64,000 bases of DNA from Bacteroidales bacterium. Lineage in GTDB: Bacteria; Bacteroidota; Bacteroidia; Bacteroidales; VadinHA17. The notes below the pieces were generated by a model, which saw only the letters and a program-made list of their open reading frames with translations, was not told the origin of the DNA and made no database searches. Positions 48,915 to 58,153 of the stretch are shown piece after piece. A program made the translations under genes and the position numbers. Numbering within the stretch: position 1 is the stretch's first letter; the number at the start of each line of letters is the position of its first letter. The stretch lies in NCBI GenBank assembly GCA_011620595.1, contig WOYX01000034.1, forward strand, positions 20,056 to 84,055, written 5' to 3'.

Positions 48915-50447
48915 ATGAAATTACAGCATTTTTCCGTTAAAGACATCCCTCGCAGACGATTTCTTGAACTTACCATGAAGGGAGGCGTGGCTGTTGCAGT
49001 AACGCCGGCGCTTCTTTCACAGCTAACCTCGTGCGGCCCCGGCGCCGCCTCCGCGACTGCCCTTGACACTGACAGGGATATGATCTCACGGGTATTGAAA
49101 AAGGCGCTTGAAAAAGGAGGCGACTTTTCGGAGGTTTATATCGAGAACCGCATCTCAAAGCAGATAGTGATGGAGGAATCGAAATTCAGGAGCGGACTCT
49201 GCGGCATCAACCAGGGTGCCGGAGTCAGGGTCATCTGTGGAAACAAAACAGGATATGCCTATACAGATGTGGTGGATGAAGAGAAGCTCATGCGTGCTGC
49301 TGAGGTGGCTTCCTATGTTGCATCGGGAGAAGCACCTGCCACTGTGGTCAGCCTGACGGAGGCCGACTATAAATCATTTGTGACAGTGGAGATGCCCCTG
49401 GCAGAGATAGCTGACGAACAGCGCATAGAGATGATCCGAAGGGCCGATACTGCTGCCCTTGAATATGACCCGAGGATCAGGATGGCTCTTGTCGATTACT
49501 ATGACGAGATCAGGGGAAGGGTCATTGCCAACAGCGAGGGACTTTACCTCCGCGATGAGCTGCCGCTTCTCTTCTTCATCGTCCAGGCAATGTCGTCTGA
49601 CGGCAAGGCAAGGCATATGGCAAGAGAGCGTCTCAGCATGCACAGCGGATTCGAGATGTTCTCACAGGTGACTCCGGAAGAGGTGGCACAGAATGCTGCC
49701 CGTGAGGCCATTGCCATGCTCGCGGCTGAAGAGGCACCGGCAGGCATCATGAACGTGGTGATGCAGAATGGCTGGGGAGGTGTGCTGGTACATGAGGCTG
49801 TTGGACATCCCCTCGAAGCCGACAATATTGCAAAAGGAATAGGCGCTTTTACAGGTAAAATGGGACAGAAGGTGGCCAGCGACTGCTTTACCATGATTGA
49901 TGACGGTACCCTGCCAAACTTCAGGGGAACCGTCAACCATGACGACGAAGGGACGCCGGCACAGCGCAACGTGCTGATAGAGAATGGAGTGCTGAAGGGC
50001 TACATGACAGACATCCTGAGTGCCAGACAACTCGACATGAAAAGGACAGGCAACGGACGCAGGGAGAGCTTCAGGTATATTCCCATACCCAGGATGACCA
50101 ACACATTCATTGCACAGGGCAAGGATGACCCGGCGGAGATACTGGCTTCAACACGCAAAGGCATCTATGTACAGAGCCTCAGCGGCGGAAGCGTCAACCC
50201 CGTAACTGGAATGTTCAACTTCACCTGCCGCGAGGCCTACCTCATTGAGAACGGCAAAAAGACAGTGCCGGTCAGGGGAGCAACACTCATCGGATCATGT
50301 ATGGATGTTATATCTAACATCGATGCAGTGGGCAACGACCTGGCATTCGGACCGGGCATCTGCGGCAAGGGACAGAACGCCGAGGTTACAGCCGGACAAC
50401 CGACAGTACGTATCAGGGGAATAAATGTGGGCGGCAGCAAAGCCTAG
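48915..50447 (+). CDS. TldD/PmbA family protein (TldD-like) with Tat/lipoprotein signal
   Basis: 510 aa; IPRRRFLELTMKGGVAVAVTPALLSQLTSCG; HEAVGHPLEAD (HExxxH); FSEVYIENRISKQIVMEESKFRSG. Confidence 0.92.
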   Translation: MKLQHFSVKDIPRRRFLELTMKGGVAVAVTPALLSQLTSCGPGAASATALDTDRDMISRVLKKALEKGGDFSEVYIENRISKQIVMEESKFRSGLCGINQGAGVRVICGNKTGYAYTDVVDEEKLMRAAEVASYVASGEAPATVVSLTEADYKSFVTVEMPLAEIADEQRIEMIRRADTAALEYDPRIRMALVDYYDEIRGRVIANSEGLYLRDELPLLFFIVQAMSSDGKARHMARERLSMHSGFEMFSQVTPEEVAQNAAREAIAMLAAEEAPAGIMNVVMQNGWGGVLVHEAVGHPLEADNIAKGIGAFTGKMGQKVASDCFTMIDDGTLPNFRGTVNHDDEGTPAQRNVLIENGVLKGYMTDILSARQLDMKRTGNGRRESFRYIPIPRMTNTFIAQGKDDPAEILASTRKGIYVQSLSGGSVNPVTGMFNFTCREAYLIENGKKTVPVRGATLIGSCMDVISNIDAVGNDLAFGPGICGKGQNAEVTAGQPTVRIRGINVGGSKA

Positions 50448-50471
50448 TGTGAACAATTAACGATTAAGGAC

Positions 50472-51806
50472 ATGAACTATTTATCACTTGCAGAGAAACT
50501 TGTGTCGAAAGCCGTCAAGGCAGGGGCCGACGCAGCTGAAATATATATTTCTGCCGGCCGCAACCTGTCGGTGAATATCCTTAACGGCGAGATCGAAACC
50601 ATTGAAGAGGCTGATTCCGCCGGTGCAGGCATCAGGGTAATAGCAGGAGGATCACTGGGCTTCAGCTACAGCAACAGCCTCGCTATGAAATCGCTGGAGG
50701 AGACGATAGAGATGGCGGTTAAGTTCGCAAAACTGACCACTCCGGACGAGAACAATATTTTTCCCTCACTGAACGGTGAGACGGATGTCGACGGCCTGTT
50801 TGACCCGGAGATGGAAGGTATACCCCTCGACAAAAAGATTGCCATGGCCCTAGAGACAGAGAAGATGGCTATGAGTGACTCCCGCATCACCAAGAGCTCG
50901 GGGTCATTCTACGGGGAGGGTGTCTCAGAGATATTCATAGCCAGCTCCGGGGGATCGTCCAGGAGCTATAAGGCCTCTGTATGCTCCTTTGGCGTGAGCG
51001 TGGTGGCCGAGAAGGGTGACCAGAAAAAGACCGGGGGAGAATACGGCTCCCGCCGTTTCTTCAGTGATCTTCCGCATTCCGGGGATATTGCGGCAAAAGC
51101 CGCCCGCAAGGCTTACGAGATGCTTGACCCGCGAATGGTCAGGACACAGAAGGCTGCTGTCATCTTTGATCCGGATGTGGCAGGATCGCTGCTGCGCGGT
51201 GTCATAGCAGCCCTCAATGGCGAACGTGTGCTGCAGGGTGCCAGCTTCCTGGCCCAATCGCTTGATAAACAGTTTGCCTCACCGCTTCTGACCATCATTG
51301 ACGACGGAACAAGACCCCGCTCTTTGGGATCGGCTCCCTTCGACGGCGAGGGAGTCCCGACACAACGGAGGGTGCTCGTTGAAAAGGGTGTGGTAAAAGG
51401 ATTCCTTTACAATTCCATTGCCGCCCGCAGGGCCGGTACTGTCAGCACGGGCAATGCCTCCAGGAGCGGCTACAGCTCACTCCCCGGAATAGGAACCCAT
51501 CATCTCTCACTTGAGACTGGCAAATATAGCCGAAGCGAGATAATTGCCGCCACTGACAGGGGACTCCTCCTCAACGGTGTCACCGGATACGGGATCGATG
51601 CGGTAAGCGGAAACTTCAGCGGCGGTGCATCAGGCTTCTGGATTGAGAAGGGTGAGATACTCTATCCGGTTGAGGGACTGACCATTGCCGGCAGCGGCGA
51701 TACCATTCTCAACGGTATTGACATGATGGGTAACGACATAGACATGAACCGGTCATTTGCTGCTCCCACCTTCCGGGTGAGAGAGATGCAGATAGGAGGT
51801 ATCTGA
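50472..51806 (+). CDS. TldD/PmbA family protein (TldE/PmbA-like)
   Basis: 444 aa; KAGADAAEIYISAGRNLSVNILNGEIETIEEADSAGAGIRVI; no HExxxH; no signal peptide. Confidence 0.92.
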   Translation: MNYLSLAEKLVSKAVKAGADAAEIYISAGRNLSVNILNGEIETIEEADSAGAGIRVIAGGSLGFSYSNSLAMKSLEETIEMAVKFAKLTTPDENNIFPSLNGETDVDGLFDPEMEGIPLDKKIAMALETEKMAMSDSRITKSSGSFYGEGVSEIFIASSGGSSRSYKASVCSFGVSVVAEKGDQKKTGGEYGSRRFFSDLPHSGDIAAKAARKAYEMLDPRMVRTQKAAVIFDPDVAGSLLRGVIAALNGERVLQGASFLAQSLDKQFASPLLTIIDDGTRPRSLGSAPFDGEGVPTQRRVLVEKGVVKGFLYNSIAARRAGTVSTGNASRSGYSSLPGIGTHHLSLETGKYSRSEIIAATDRGLLLNGVTGYGIDAVSGNFSGGASGFWIEKGEILYPVEGLTIAGSGDTILNGIDMMGNDIDMNRSFAAPTFRVREMQIGGI

Positions 51807-51911
51807 TTTCAGCAGGCCCGCAGGGCAGAGGATATATCTGTCCTTCACGTCCGACGTGGCTTTACGCGAAGGCGGATCAAAAAAATAAAGAGACGGCTGA
51901 TTCCCTTTTTG

Positions 51912-51938
51912 ATATGACTGGGAAATGTCATATTTTTA
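51912..51938 (+). terminator. Candidate rho-independent terminator after the TldE-like gene
   Basis: ATATGAC-8nt-GTCATAT hairpin followed by TTTT. Confidence 0.45.
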
Positions 51939-51977
51939 TCACTTTCAATCAACAGATACAAATCAAAAATTTTCAAA

Positions 51978-53183
51978 ATGGTAAATCAGAAGAAAATAAA
52001 GGGAGTGATCGGTATTCTTACCGGTGGAGGAGATGTTCCAGGGCTTAATCCTGCCATCAGGGCAGTGACGATCAGGGCCAACAGGGAAGGTTACAAGGTT
52101 ATAGGGCTGCGACGGGGCTGGGCCGGCCTGCTGGAGATAGTAAGGGATCCCAAGTTTGATAACAGTAACTGTTTTCAGGTGCTCACGGATGATATTGTCA
52201 ACAAAGCCGGAAGAACCGGCGGCACATACCTTCACACATCACGCACCCGGCCCAGCCATGTGCCCAAAGCTTATGTCCCGGATCATCTGAAGGATACCTA
52301 TAAGGATGATATGAACGATCTTACGCCTGAGGTTCTGAAGAATCTTGAGTGGTTGGGCATCGATTTCCTGATACCAATAGGCGGTGATGACACCCTCAGT
52401 TACGGTGTTCATCTCTACAAGCAGGGAGTGAAGGTGGTGGCCATGCCCAAGACGATGGACAACGACGTGCCGGGCACGGACTACTGCATAGGTTTTAGCA
52501 CGTGTGTTACCCGTACTATACAGATGACCAACACCCTGCGCACCTCGGCCGGGTCACATGAACGCATAATGGTGCTGGAGGTGTTCGGCAGGTATGCCGG
52601 CTTCACCGCCATGCTGCCCACCATGGCAGGATCAGCCAACAGGTGTGTCATCCCGGAATACAAGTTTGATATTGAGCTTCTCACACAGCTGCTGGTAGAA
52701 GACCGCAACTCCAACCCGAGCAAGTACTCCATAGTCCTGGTCTCGGAAGGCGCACTATACAAGGGCGGTGAGATGATATTCCAGGACAGCGAGCTCGATG
52801 CTTACGGCCATGCCAAGCTCGGCGGCATCGGAGATCTTCTATCAGCCGAAATCAAGGAACACTCCGCAAAATTCAACGGTGGCAAGACCATAAATATCAT
52901 TACACAGAAGCTGGGTTACATGGTCAGGGGCGGTGACCCTGACGCTGTCGACTCAATAGTACCGATGGCCTTCGGAAACCTGGCCCTCGACCTTATCATG
53001 AAAGGCCTGCACGGCAGGGTAGTGGTGCTCAAGAACGGACGTTATGACAATGTACCCATCGACGTGGTCACCTCTTCAAAAAAGGTTGTGAAGGTATCCG
53101 AATACTACAACACCGAAAGGCTCAGGCCTTACTATTCAAATTTCGAGATGAAGCCGTTCTTCCTTATGGCGGCAGAGTATTGA
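51978..53183 (+). CDS. 6-phosphofructokinase, probably PPi-type
   Basis: 401 aa; GILTGGGDVPGLNPAIRAV; PIGGDDTLSYG; MPKTMDNDVPGTDYCIGFSTCV; GRYAGFTA. Confidence 0.93.
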   Translation: MVNQKKIKGVIGILTGGGDVPGLNPAIRAVTIRANREGYKVIGLRRGWAGLLEIVRDPKFDNSNCFQVLTDDIVNKAGRTGGTYLHTSRTRPSHVPKAYVPDHLKDTYKDDMNDLTPEVLKNLEWLGIDFLIPIGGDDTLSYGVHLYKQGVKVVAMPKTMDNDVPGTDYCIGFSTCVTRTIQMTNTLRTSAGSHERIMVLEVFGRYAGFTAMLPTMAGSANRCVIPEYKFDIELLTQLLVEDRNSNPSKYSIVLVSEGALYKGGEMIFQDSELDAYGHAKLGGIGDLLSAEIKEHSAKFNGGKTINIITQKLGYMVRGGDPDAVDSIVPMAFGNLALDLIMKGLHGRVVVLKNGRYDNVPIDVVTSSKKVVKVSEYYNTERLRPYYSNFEMKPFFLMAAEY

Positions 53184-53207
53184 AAATAACCTGTTCAGAT
53201 ATAACGG

Positions 53208-53246
53208 AAGGTGATGCCGTATGTGATCCGGCATCACTTTCTTTGT
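53208..53246 (+). terminator. Rho-independent terminator downstream of pfk
   Basis: GTGATGCCG (53211-53219) - 9-nt loop - CGGCATCAC (53229-53237) followed by TTTCTTTGTTT. Confidence 0.7.
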
Positions 53247-53268
53247 TTCAGCGGAAATAGTTGCGGGG

Positions 53269-54183
53269 GTGGAGGATGGCCTTGTAATAAAATCGACCGG
53301 CAGCCGCTACAGGGTGCTTGCCGATGACGGCATGATCCATGAGTGTGTCCTCAAGGGCAGGTTCAGGGTCAGCGGAGTACGTACCACCAGTCCGGTAGCT
53401 GTGGGCGACAGGGTGACCATTGACACCAGGGAGAACGTGATCACATCGCTGCACCCGAGACGCAACTATATCATCCGCAGAGCATCAAACCTCTCCAGGG
53501 AATCGCAGATCATCGCAGCCAATGTTGACCAGGCATTCCTGATGATTGCTGTTACCATGCCACGCACGCCAATAGAGTTTATCGACCGTTTTCTTACCAC
53601 CGCCGAGGCCTACCGTATACCTGCATCCATAATCATCAACAAGAGAGACCTCTATGACGATGAAGATGACGCGGTTGCTGCCAGAATAGAGATCGTATAT
53701 AAAAAAATCGGATACCCTGTATACACTGTCTCCGTTACGGCTGACAGCAGCATAAGCCAGATCACGGCTGCCCTGAAAGGCAAGATCACACTGCTCTCCG
53801 GCAACAGCGGCGTTGGCAAAAGCACCCTTCTCAACAGGCTCAACCCGGCACTCTCACTGAGAACAGGAGAGATCTCAGAGTATCATGAACAGGGGCGTCA
53901 TGTGACTACCTTTCCGGAGATGCATCCGCTGCCAGAGGGGGGGTATGTCATTGACACCCCCGGCATCAGGGGATTTGGTGTTATAGACTTCGATCGCAGC
54001 GAGATATATCATTTCTTTCCCGAGATTTTCCGGAGATCATCGGAATGCAGATTCTACAACTGTCTCCACCTGGCAGAACCCGGCTGCGCCGTGCGTGAAG
54101 CCGTTGCCTGCAATGAAATTGAACCCTGGAGATATAAAAGCTACATAAGCATGATGACGGAAGACAATGATAAGTACAGATAA
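53269..54183 (+). CDS. rsgA: Ribosome small subunit-dependent GTPase A (GTG start)
   Basis: 304 aa; ASIIINKRDLYDD, LLSGNSGVGKSTLLNRL, VIDTPGIRGFGV, C-terminal Cys/His knuckle CRFYNCLHLAEPGCAVREAV. Confidence 0.95.
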   Translation: MEDGLVIKSTGSRYRVLADDGMIHECVLKGRFRVSGVRTTSPVAVGDRVTIDTRENVITSLHPRRNYIIRRASNLSRESQIIAANVDQAFLMIAVTMPRTPIEFIDRFLTTAEAYRIPASIIINKRDLYDDEDDAVAARIEIVYKKIGYPVYTVSVTADSSISQITAALKGKITLLSGNSGVGKSTLLNRLNPALSLRTGEISEYHEQGRHVTTFPEMHPLPEGGYVIDTPGIRGFGVIDFDRSEIYHFFPEIFRRSSECRFYNCLHLAEPGCAVREAVACNEIEPWRYKSYISMMTEDNDKYR

Positions 54184-57031
54184 TCGTTATGCAATAGGTA
54201 AGAACCGCTCCTTAATGAAAAAAACATCTCTTGTTGCCTGGTCTGCCTTCTTCCTGATCATGCTGGTCACGGCAATATTCTACCTGAGCCTCTACAGGAA
54301 CCAGATAGAATATTCCAACAAGCTGCTTGACAGACAGGTAATGATAGCCGGCTCCGACATTGACAATACCAGCATGTATATTGTCAGCGACCTTACGGAG
54401 CTTGATTTCTCGGATGATTTCTCCGGTTTTTTCACCGATGAAATTACCAATGAGCGGGTCACGGAGAGGATGAAGCTTTACTATTCCAAGTATGAGGATA
54501 TCATTGTCGGGCTTATGCTGTACAACACCTCGGGTGATGTCTATACCCTCTTCAAGGATGAGGAGAGGAATGCATGGCTCGACGGATCATACAAAGCCCA
54601 GTCAGTGCCAGAGATATTTGAGACAGAGCATCTGGAGTCCGAACGTGACCGCTACAAATACTATCTGCCGGTATTGAATGACGGACAGGTTCTCGGCAAC
54701 CTTGTGATAACAGTTGATTTCAAAAAGTATTTCTCCAGGATCTTTACCAAGTACAATCTTGAGCAGTACCAATGGCAGTGGGTGGTCAATGACACCGGTG
54801 AAATAATCTTCGACAATCACGGTGGTGAGATAAGTTACAACCATCTGAATAAAATTGCAGAAGGCATCTCTCTGGGCAGCTCGGGGAGGCTCACACACAC
54901 CATGGAGCAGGATGGCCTCAGCAACGAGGTAATCTCTGCCTATTACCCGGTGACGCTCCTTGGACTCGATTTCGGGATGGTCTTTTCAGCCCCGACGGAT
55001 TTTTTTCGGAAGTATATCGTCAGGAACTCGCTCATCCTGGGCCTGCTGACGATGCTGACACTTATTTTCATTATCATATTGTTCCGCTATGCCTCTGGGA
55101 GACAGGAACGTCAGCTGAAAAAGAGTACGGAGTCGGAGAAGACTCTTCTCTCATTGATGGATAAGATGCCTGCCGGCATCATCGTCTACAACGCCGGCCG
55201 CGAGATACTCACCGCAAACAGGGAGGCGGCACAGCTCTTCGGTTATGAGACTGAAAGTGAGATGACCGGCAAGCTGGTGCCCGACCTGTCAGGCAGTGAG
55301 TTTGCGGGGGACTTTGCAGGCCGGAACGGTAACGGTAATATCATCAGGCTGGGAGGCGCCTCAGGGGAGAAGGTGATCTTCCGCAACAGCATCCCGGTGC
55401 AGTATCACAGCGAGAGCGCTACACTCGATGTCCTTATTGATGTAACCTCACTGGAGCTGGCACGCCGGCTTGAGGCAGATGCAAATATTGCCAAGTCGGA
55501 GCTTCTGGCGCGCATGAGCTTTGAGATACGCACTCCACTGAGTGGCATCCTTGGTATGACCGATATGCTCAACAGGGCGAAGCTGTCGGAGGAGACAAAG
55601 GAGGTGGCCATGCTGCTCAGACGGTCGGCCGATCTGCTTCTCAACATCATCAATGATATCTTTGATGTCTCAAAGGTTGAGACCGGCAAGATGATACTCG
55701 ACGAGATCCCGTTCCGGCTCCGGGAGCAGATCGACTATTGCATCAACCTCGTCAGGAGGGAGAACCCTGACGCCGCAGTGAAGATAACCTCATCGGTTGA
55801 GCAGTCGGTGCCGGAGAGCCTCATCGGAGATCCCTACAGGCTGCGTCAGATCATCACCAACCTGCTTAACAACTCCCTTGCCGGGACAAAAACGGGAGAA
55901 ATAAGGGTTGAGTGCAGGGTAAAAAGCACAGAGGGGAACCGGTTCTTCCTCGAGTTCACCATCACCGACACCGGCACCAACTACACCAAAGCCGAGATCA
56001 GGAAGCTGTTCGGCGACTATATCACCAATCTGAGCGAGCGTTCCGACTGGTCTGAAGACCTGAAGCTTGGACCTGTGCTTGCACGTCAGCTCACTGAACT
56101 TATGGGCGGCGAACTGCATGCCGAGAGTCCGGCCGGCAAAGACTCCTCCGGAAAGGAGAGAGGACTGAAGGTGACATTCACCGTCAGCGTCCACCTGAAT
56201 GAAAAGATTTCCAAAGATATAGATCTCAACCGCTACAGCGAGACGAGTATGATACGCACTCTTGCCATCACCGGCTCACATGGCCGTGATGATGATTTCC
56301 TAGGCATCATGCACCGCATCGGGCTCCCGGTATCAGTGACCAGCTTCCAGAAGCATACGGTGTCACAGATAAAAACCAGCCTGGGAGACGAGCAGAACAG
56401 ATATATACTGCTGGTTATCTTCGATGAGCCTGAGGCTGACGGCTTTGAGGCAGCCCGCGAACTGATGGAGGCAGGGATTACCAGCCAGCATATTGTGCTT
56501 ATGTTTACCTCCAGGGATCCCAAAGGCCACTATGCAAAGTGCGTTGACATGGGCATTGACCAACTTCTTGTCAAGCCTTTTGCGGGCGAAGATCTCATCA
56601 GTGTCCTCAAGGATCATTTCCCCGGTCTCAGGGAGCAAAGGGGCACCGTATCGTCTGACAGATCTGACATGCCCGAAATCCTTGTCGTTGACGATAACTA
56701 TCTCAACAGGAAGGTGGAAGGCTCGCTCCTGAAGGTTCTGGGCGTCAATGCCGAATTCGCCTCCGGCGCCGACGAAGCCATTGCGATGGCTGCTGCCAGA
56801 AGCTATGATCTTATCCTTATGGATCTTATCATGCCTGAGAAGGATGGTTTCGAGGCGGCAAAGACGATTCTCGCGATGGACAGCGCAGCAGTTATCGTGG
56901 CTCTCTCGGCAGATACCATGCCCGAAACCCGGACACGTGTGGAGCAGACCGGAATGAAGGAGTTGCTCTCCAAGCCGGTGACTGTGGAGGAGCTGAGAAG
57001 AGTGATAACCAGGTATCACAGGCAAGACTGA
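54167..57031 (+). CDS. Hybrid histidine kinase-like protein with degenerate kinase core and two receiver domains
   Basis: 954 aa; two TM flanking an extracytoplasmic sensor; PAS-like region; H-box KSELLARMSFEIRTPLSGI (His to Phe); degenerate HATPase; degenerate REC1; canonical REC2 (ILVVDDNYLNRKV, LILMDLIMPEKDGFEA). Confidence 0.93.
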   Translation: MISTDNRYAIGKNRSLMKKTSLVAWSAFFLIMLVTAIFYLSLYRNQIEYSNKLLDRQVMIAGSDIDNTSMYIVSDLTELDFSDDFSGFFTDEITNERVTERMKLYYSKYEDIIVGLMLYNTSGDVYTLFKDEERNAWLDGSYKAQSVPEIFETEHLESERDRYKYYLPVLNDGQVLGNLVITVDFKKYFSRIFTKYNLEQYQWQWVVNDTGEIIFDNHGGEISYNHLNKIAEGISLGSSGRLTHTMEQDGLSNEVISAYYPVTLLGLDFGMVFSAPTDFFRKYIVRNSLILGLLTMLTLIFIIILFRYASGRQERQLKKSTESEKTLLSLMDKMPAGIIVYNAGREILTANREAAQLFGYETESEMTGKLVPDLSGSEFAGDFAGRNGNGNIIRLGGASGEKVIFRNSIPVQYHSESATLDVLIDVTSLELARRLEADANIAKSELLARMSFEIRTPLSGILGMTDMLNRAKLSEETKEVAMLLRRSADLLLNIINDIFDVSKVETGKMILDEIPFRLREQIDYCINLVRRENPDAAVKITSSVEQSVPESLIGDPYRLRQIITNLLNNSLAGTKTGEIRVECRVKSTEGNRFFLEFTITDTGTNYTKAEIRKLFGDYITNLSERSDWSEDLKLGPVLARQLTELMGGELHAESPAGKDSSGKERGLKVTFTVSVHLNEKISKDIDLNRYSETSMIRTLAITGSHGRDDDFLGIMHRIGLPVSVTSFQKHTVSQIKTSLGDEQNRYILLVIFDEPEADGFEAARELMEAGITSQHIVLMFTSRDPKGHYAKCVDMGIDQLLVKPFAGEDLISVLKDHFPGLREQRGTVSSDRSDMPEILVVDDNYLNRKVEGSLLKVLGVNAEFASGADEAIAMAAARSYDLILMDLIMPEKDGFEAAKTILAMDSAAVIVALSADTMPETRTRVEQTGMKELLSKPVTVEELRRVITRYHRQD

Positions 57032-57034
57032 CGC

Positions 57035-58153
57035 ATGGCCCTGAATATTACCGGTCTCGATGCTGAAGAATTCCTTGCCCGCAGGGCGGAGATGCCGCTG
57101 GTGGATGTAAGATCCCCCTCCGAATATGCATACGGGCATGTCCCCGGTGCGGTGAACATACCACTCTTTGATGACAGTCAGAGGGCGGAGGTGGGCACCC
57201 TCTTTAAAAAGCAGGGCAGCACCCCCGCGGTGCTTCGGGGCATTGAGCTGGCAGCACCAGAGATGCCGGCAAAGCTCAGGCAGGCGCTGGCGCTGGCCAC
57301 GGGAAGACGGCTGCTGCTCTACTGCTGGCGGGGAGGGATGCGCTCCGAAGCTATGGCGTGGCTCTTCCACACAGGAGGAATAACGCCCCTGCTCCTCACC
57401 GGGGGTTACAAGGCCTACAGAAATTATATCCTGACAGATCTTTCCCGGAAGAGAGATTACATCATCCTGGGAGGTCTTACCGGAAGCGGCAAGACAGGGA
57501 TACTGAATCATATGGACAGTGCGGGGGCACAGGTGACAGACCTGGAACGGCTGGCATCACACCGGGGGTCGGCATTCGGAGCCCTGGGACAGCCACCGCA
57601 GCCCTCATCTGAACACTTTGCCAACCTGTTGTATGAAGATCTCTCCGGCAAGAGAGATGGTGAGGCTATATGGCTGGAGGATGAGAGCCGCAATATAGGA
57701 TCGGTATTCATGCCCGACAGCTTCTTCGAACAGATGCAAAAAGCCCCGGTGGTTGCCCTGATGATGAGCATAGAAACGCGCATGCCGCGACTGCTTGGGG
57801 AATATGCCTCTTTTCCCCTGGAACAGATCACCGCCTCGGTGATGAGAATATCGAAACGGCTGGGGGGCGACAGGACCAGGGAGGCGATCCAGGCGCTGCA
57901 GAGAGGCGACTTCAGCACTGCCATAAGGATCACCCTTGAATACTATGACAAATCATACCGCTACGGCCTGTCAAAGAGGCAGGAGAGACAGGTGATATAT
58001 GTGGAGACGGATACCGATGATGTGGCGGTGAATGCCTCAAAAGTGGCAGCTGCGGCCGCTGAGATGGTGTCCGGTGGTCACTCTTTCCTGAGTGATGAAG
58101 CATCAACCCGTCTGAAGACCTTGTCTGACCGCCTCGCCTGCACAGGCAGCTGA
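57035..58153 (+). CDS. mnmH: tRNA 2-selenouridine(34) synthase MnmH
   Basis: 372 aa; rhodanese (VDVRSPSEYAYGHVPGAVNIPLF, LLYCWRGGMRSEAMAWLF) plus P-loop (ILGGLTGSGKTGILNHM). Confidence 0.95.
   Translation: MALNITGLDAEEFLARRAEMPLVDVRSPSEYAYGHVPGAVNIPLFDDSQRAEVGTLFKKQGSTPAVLRGIELAAPEMPAKLRQALALATGRRLLLYCWRGGMRSEAMAWLFHTGGITPLLLTGGYKAYRNYILTDLSRKRDYIILGGLTGSGKTGILNHMDSAGAQVTDLERLASHRGSAFGALGQPPQPSSEHFANLLYEDLSGKRDGEAIWLEDESRNIGSVFMPDSFFEQMQKAPVVALMMSIETRMPRLLGEYASFPLEQITASVMRISKRLGGDRTREAIQALQRGDFSTAIRITLEYYDKSYRYGLSKRQERQVIYVETDTDDVAVNASKVAAAAAEMVSGGHSFLSDEASTRLKTLSDRLACTGS

Noticed and set aside
56363-57511. 382-aa minus-strand ORF antisense to the hybrid kinase and mnmH
   Set aside because: The opposite strand encodes clear receiver and rhodanese domains. 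The antisense translation has no recognisable motifs and unusual Cys/His composition; shadow ORF.
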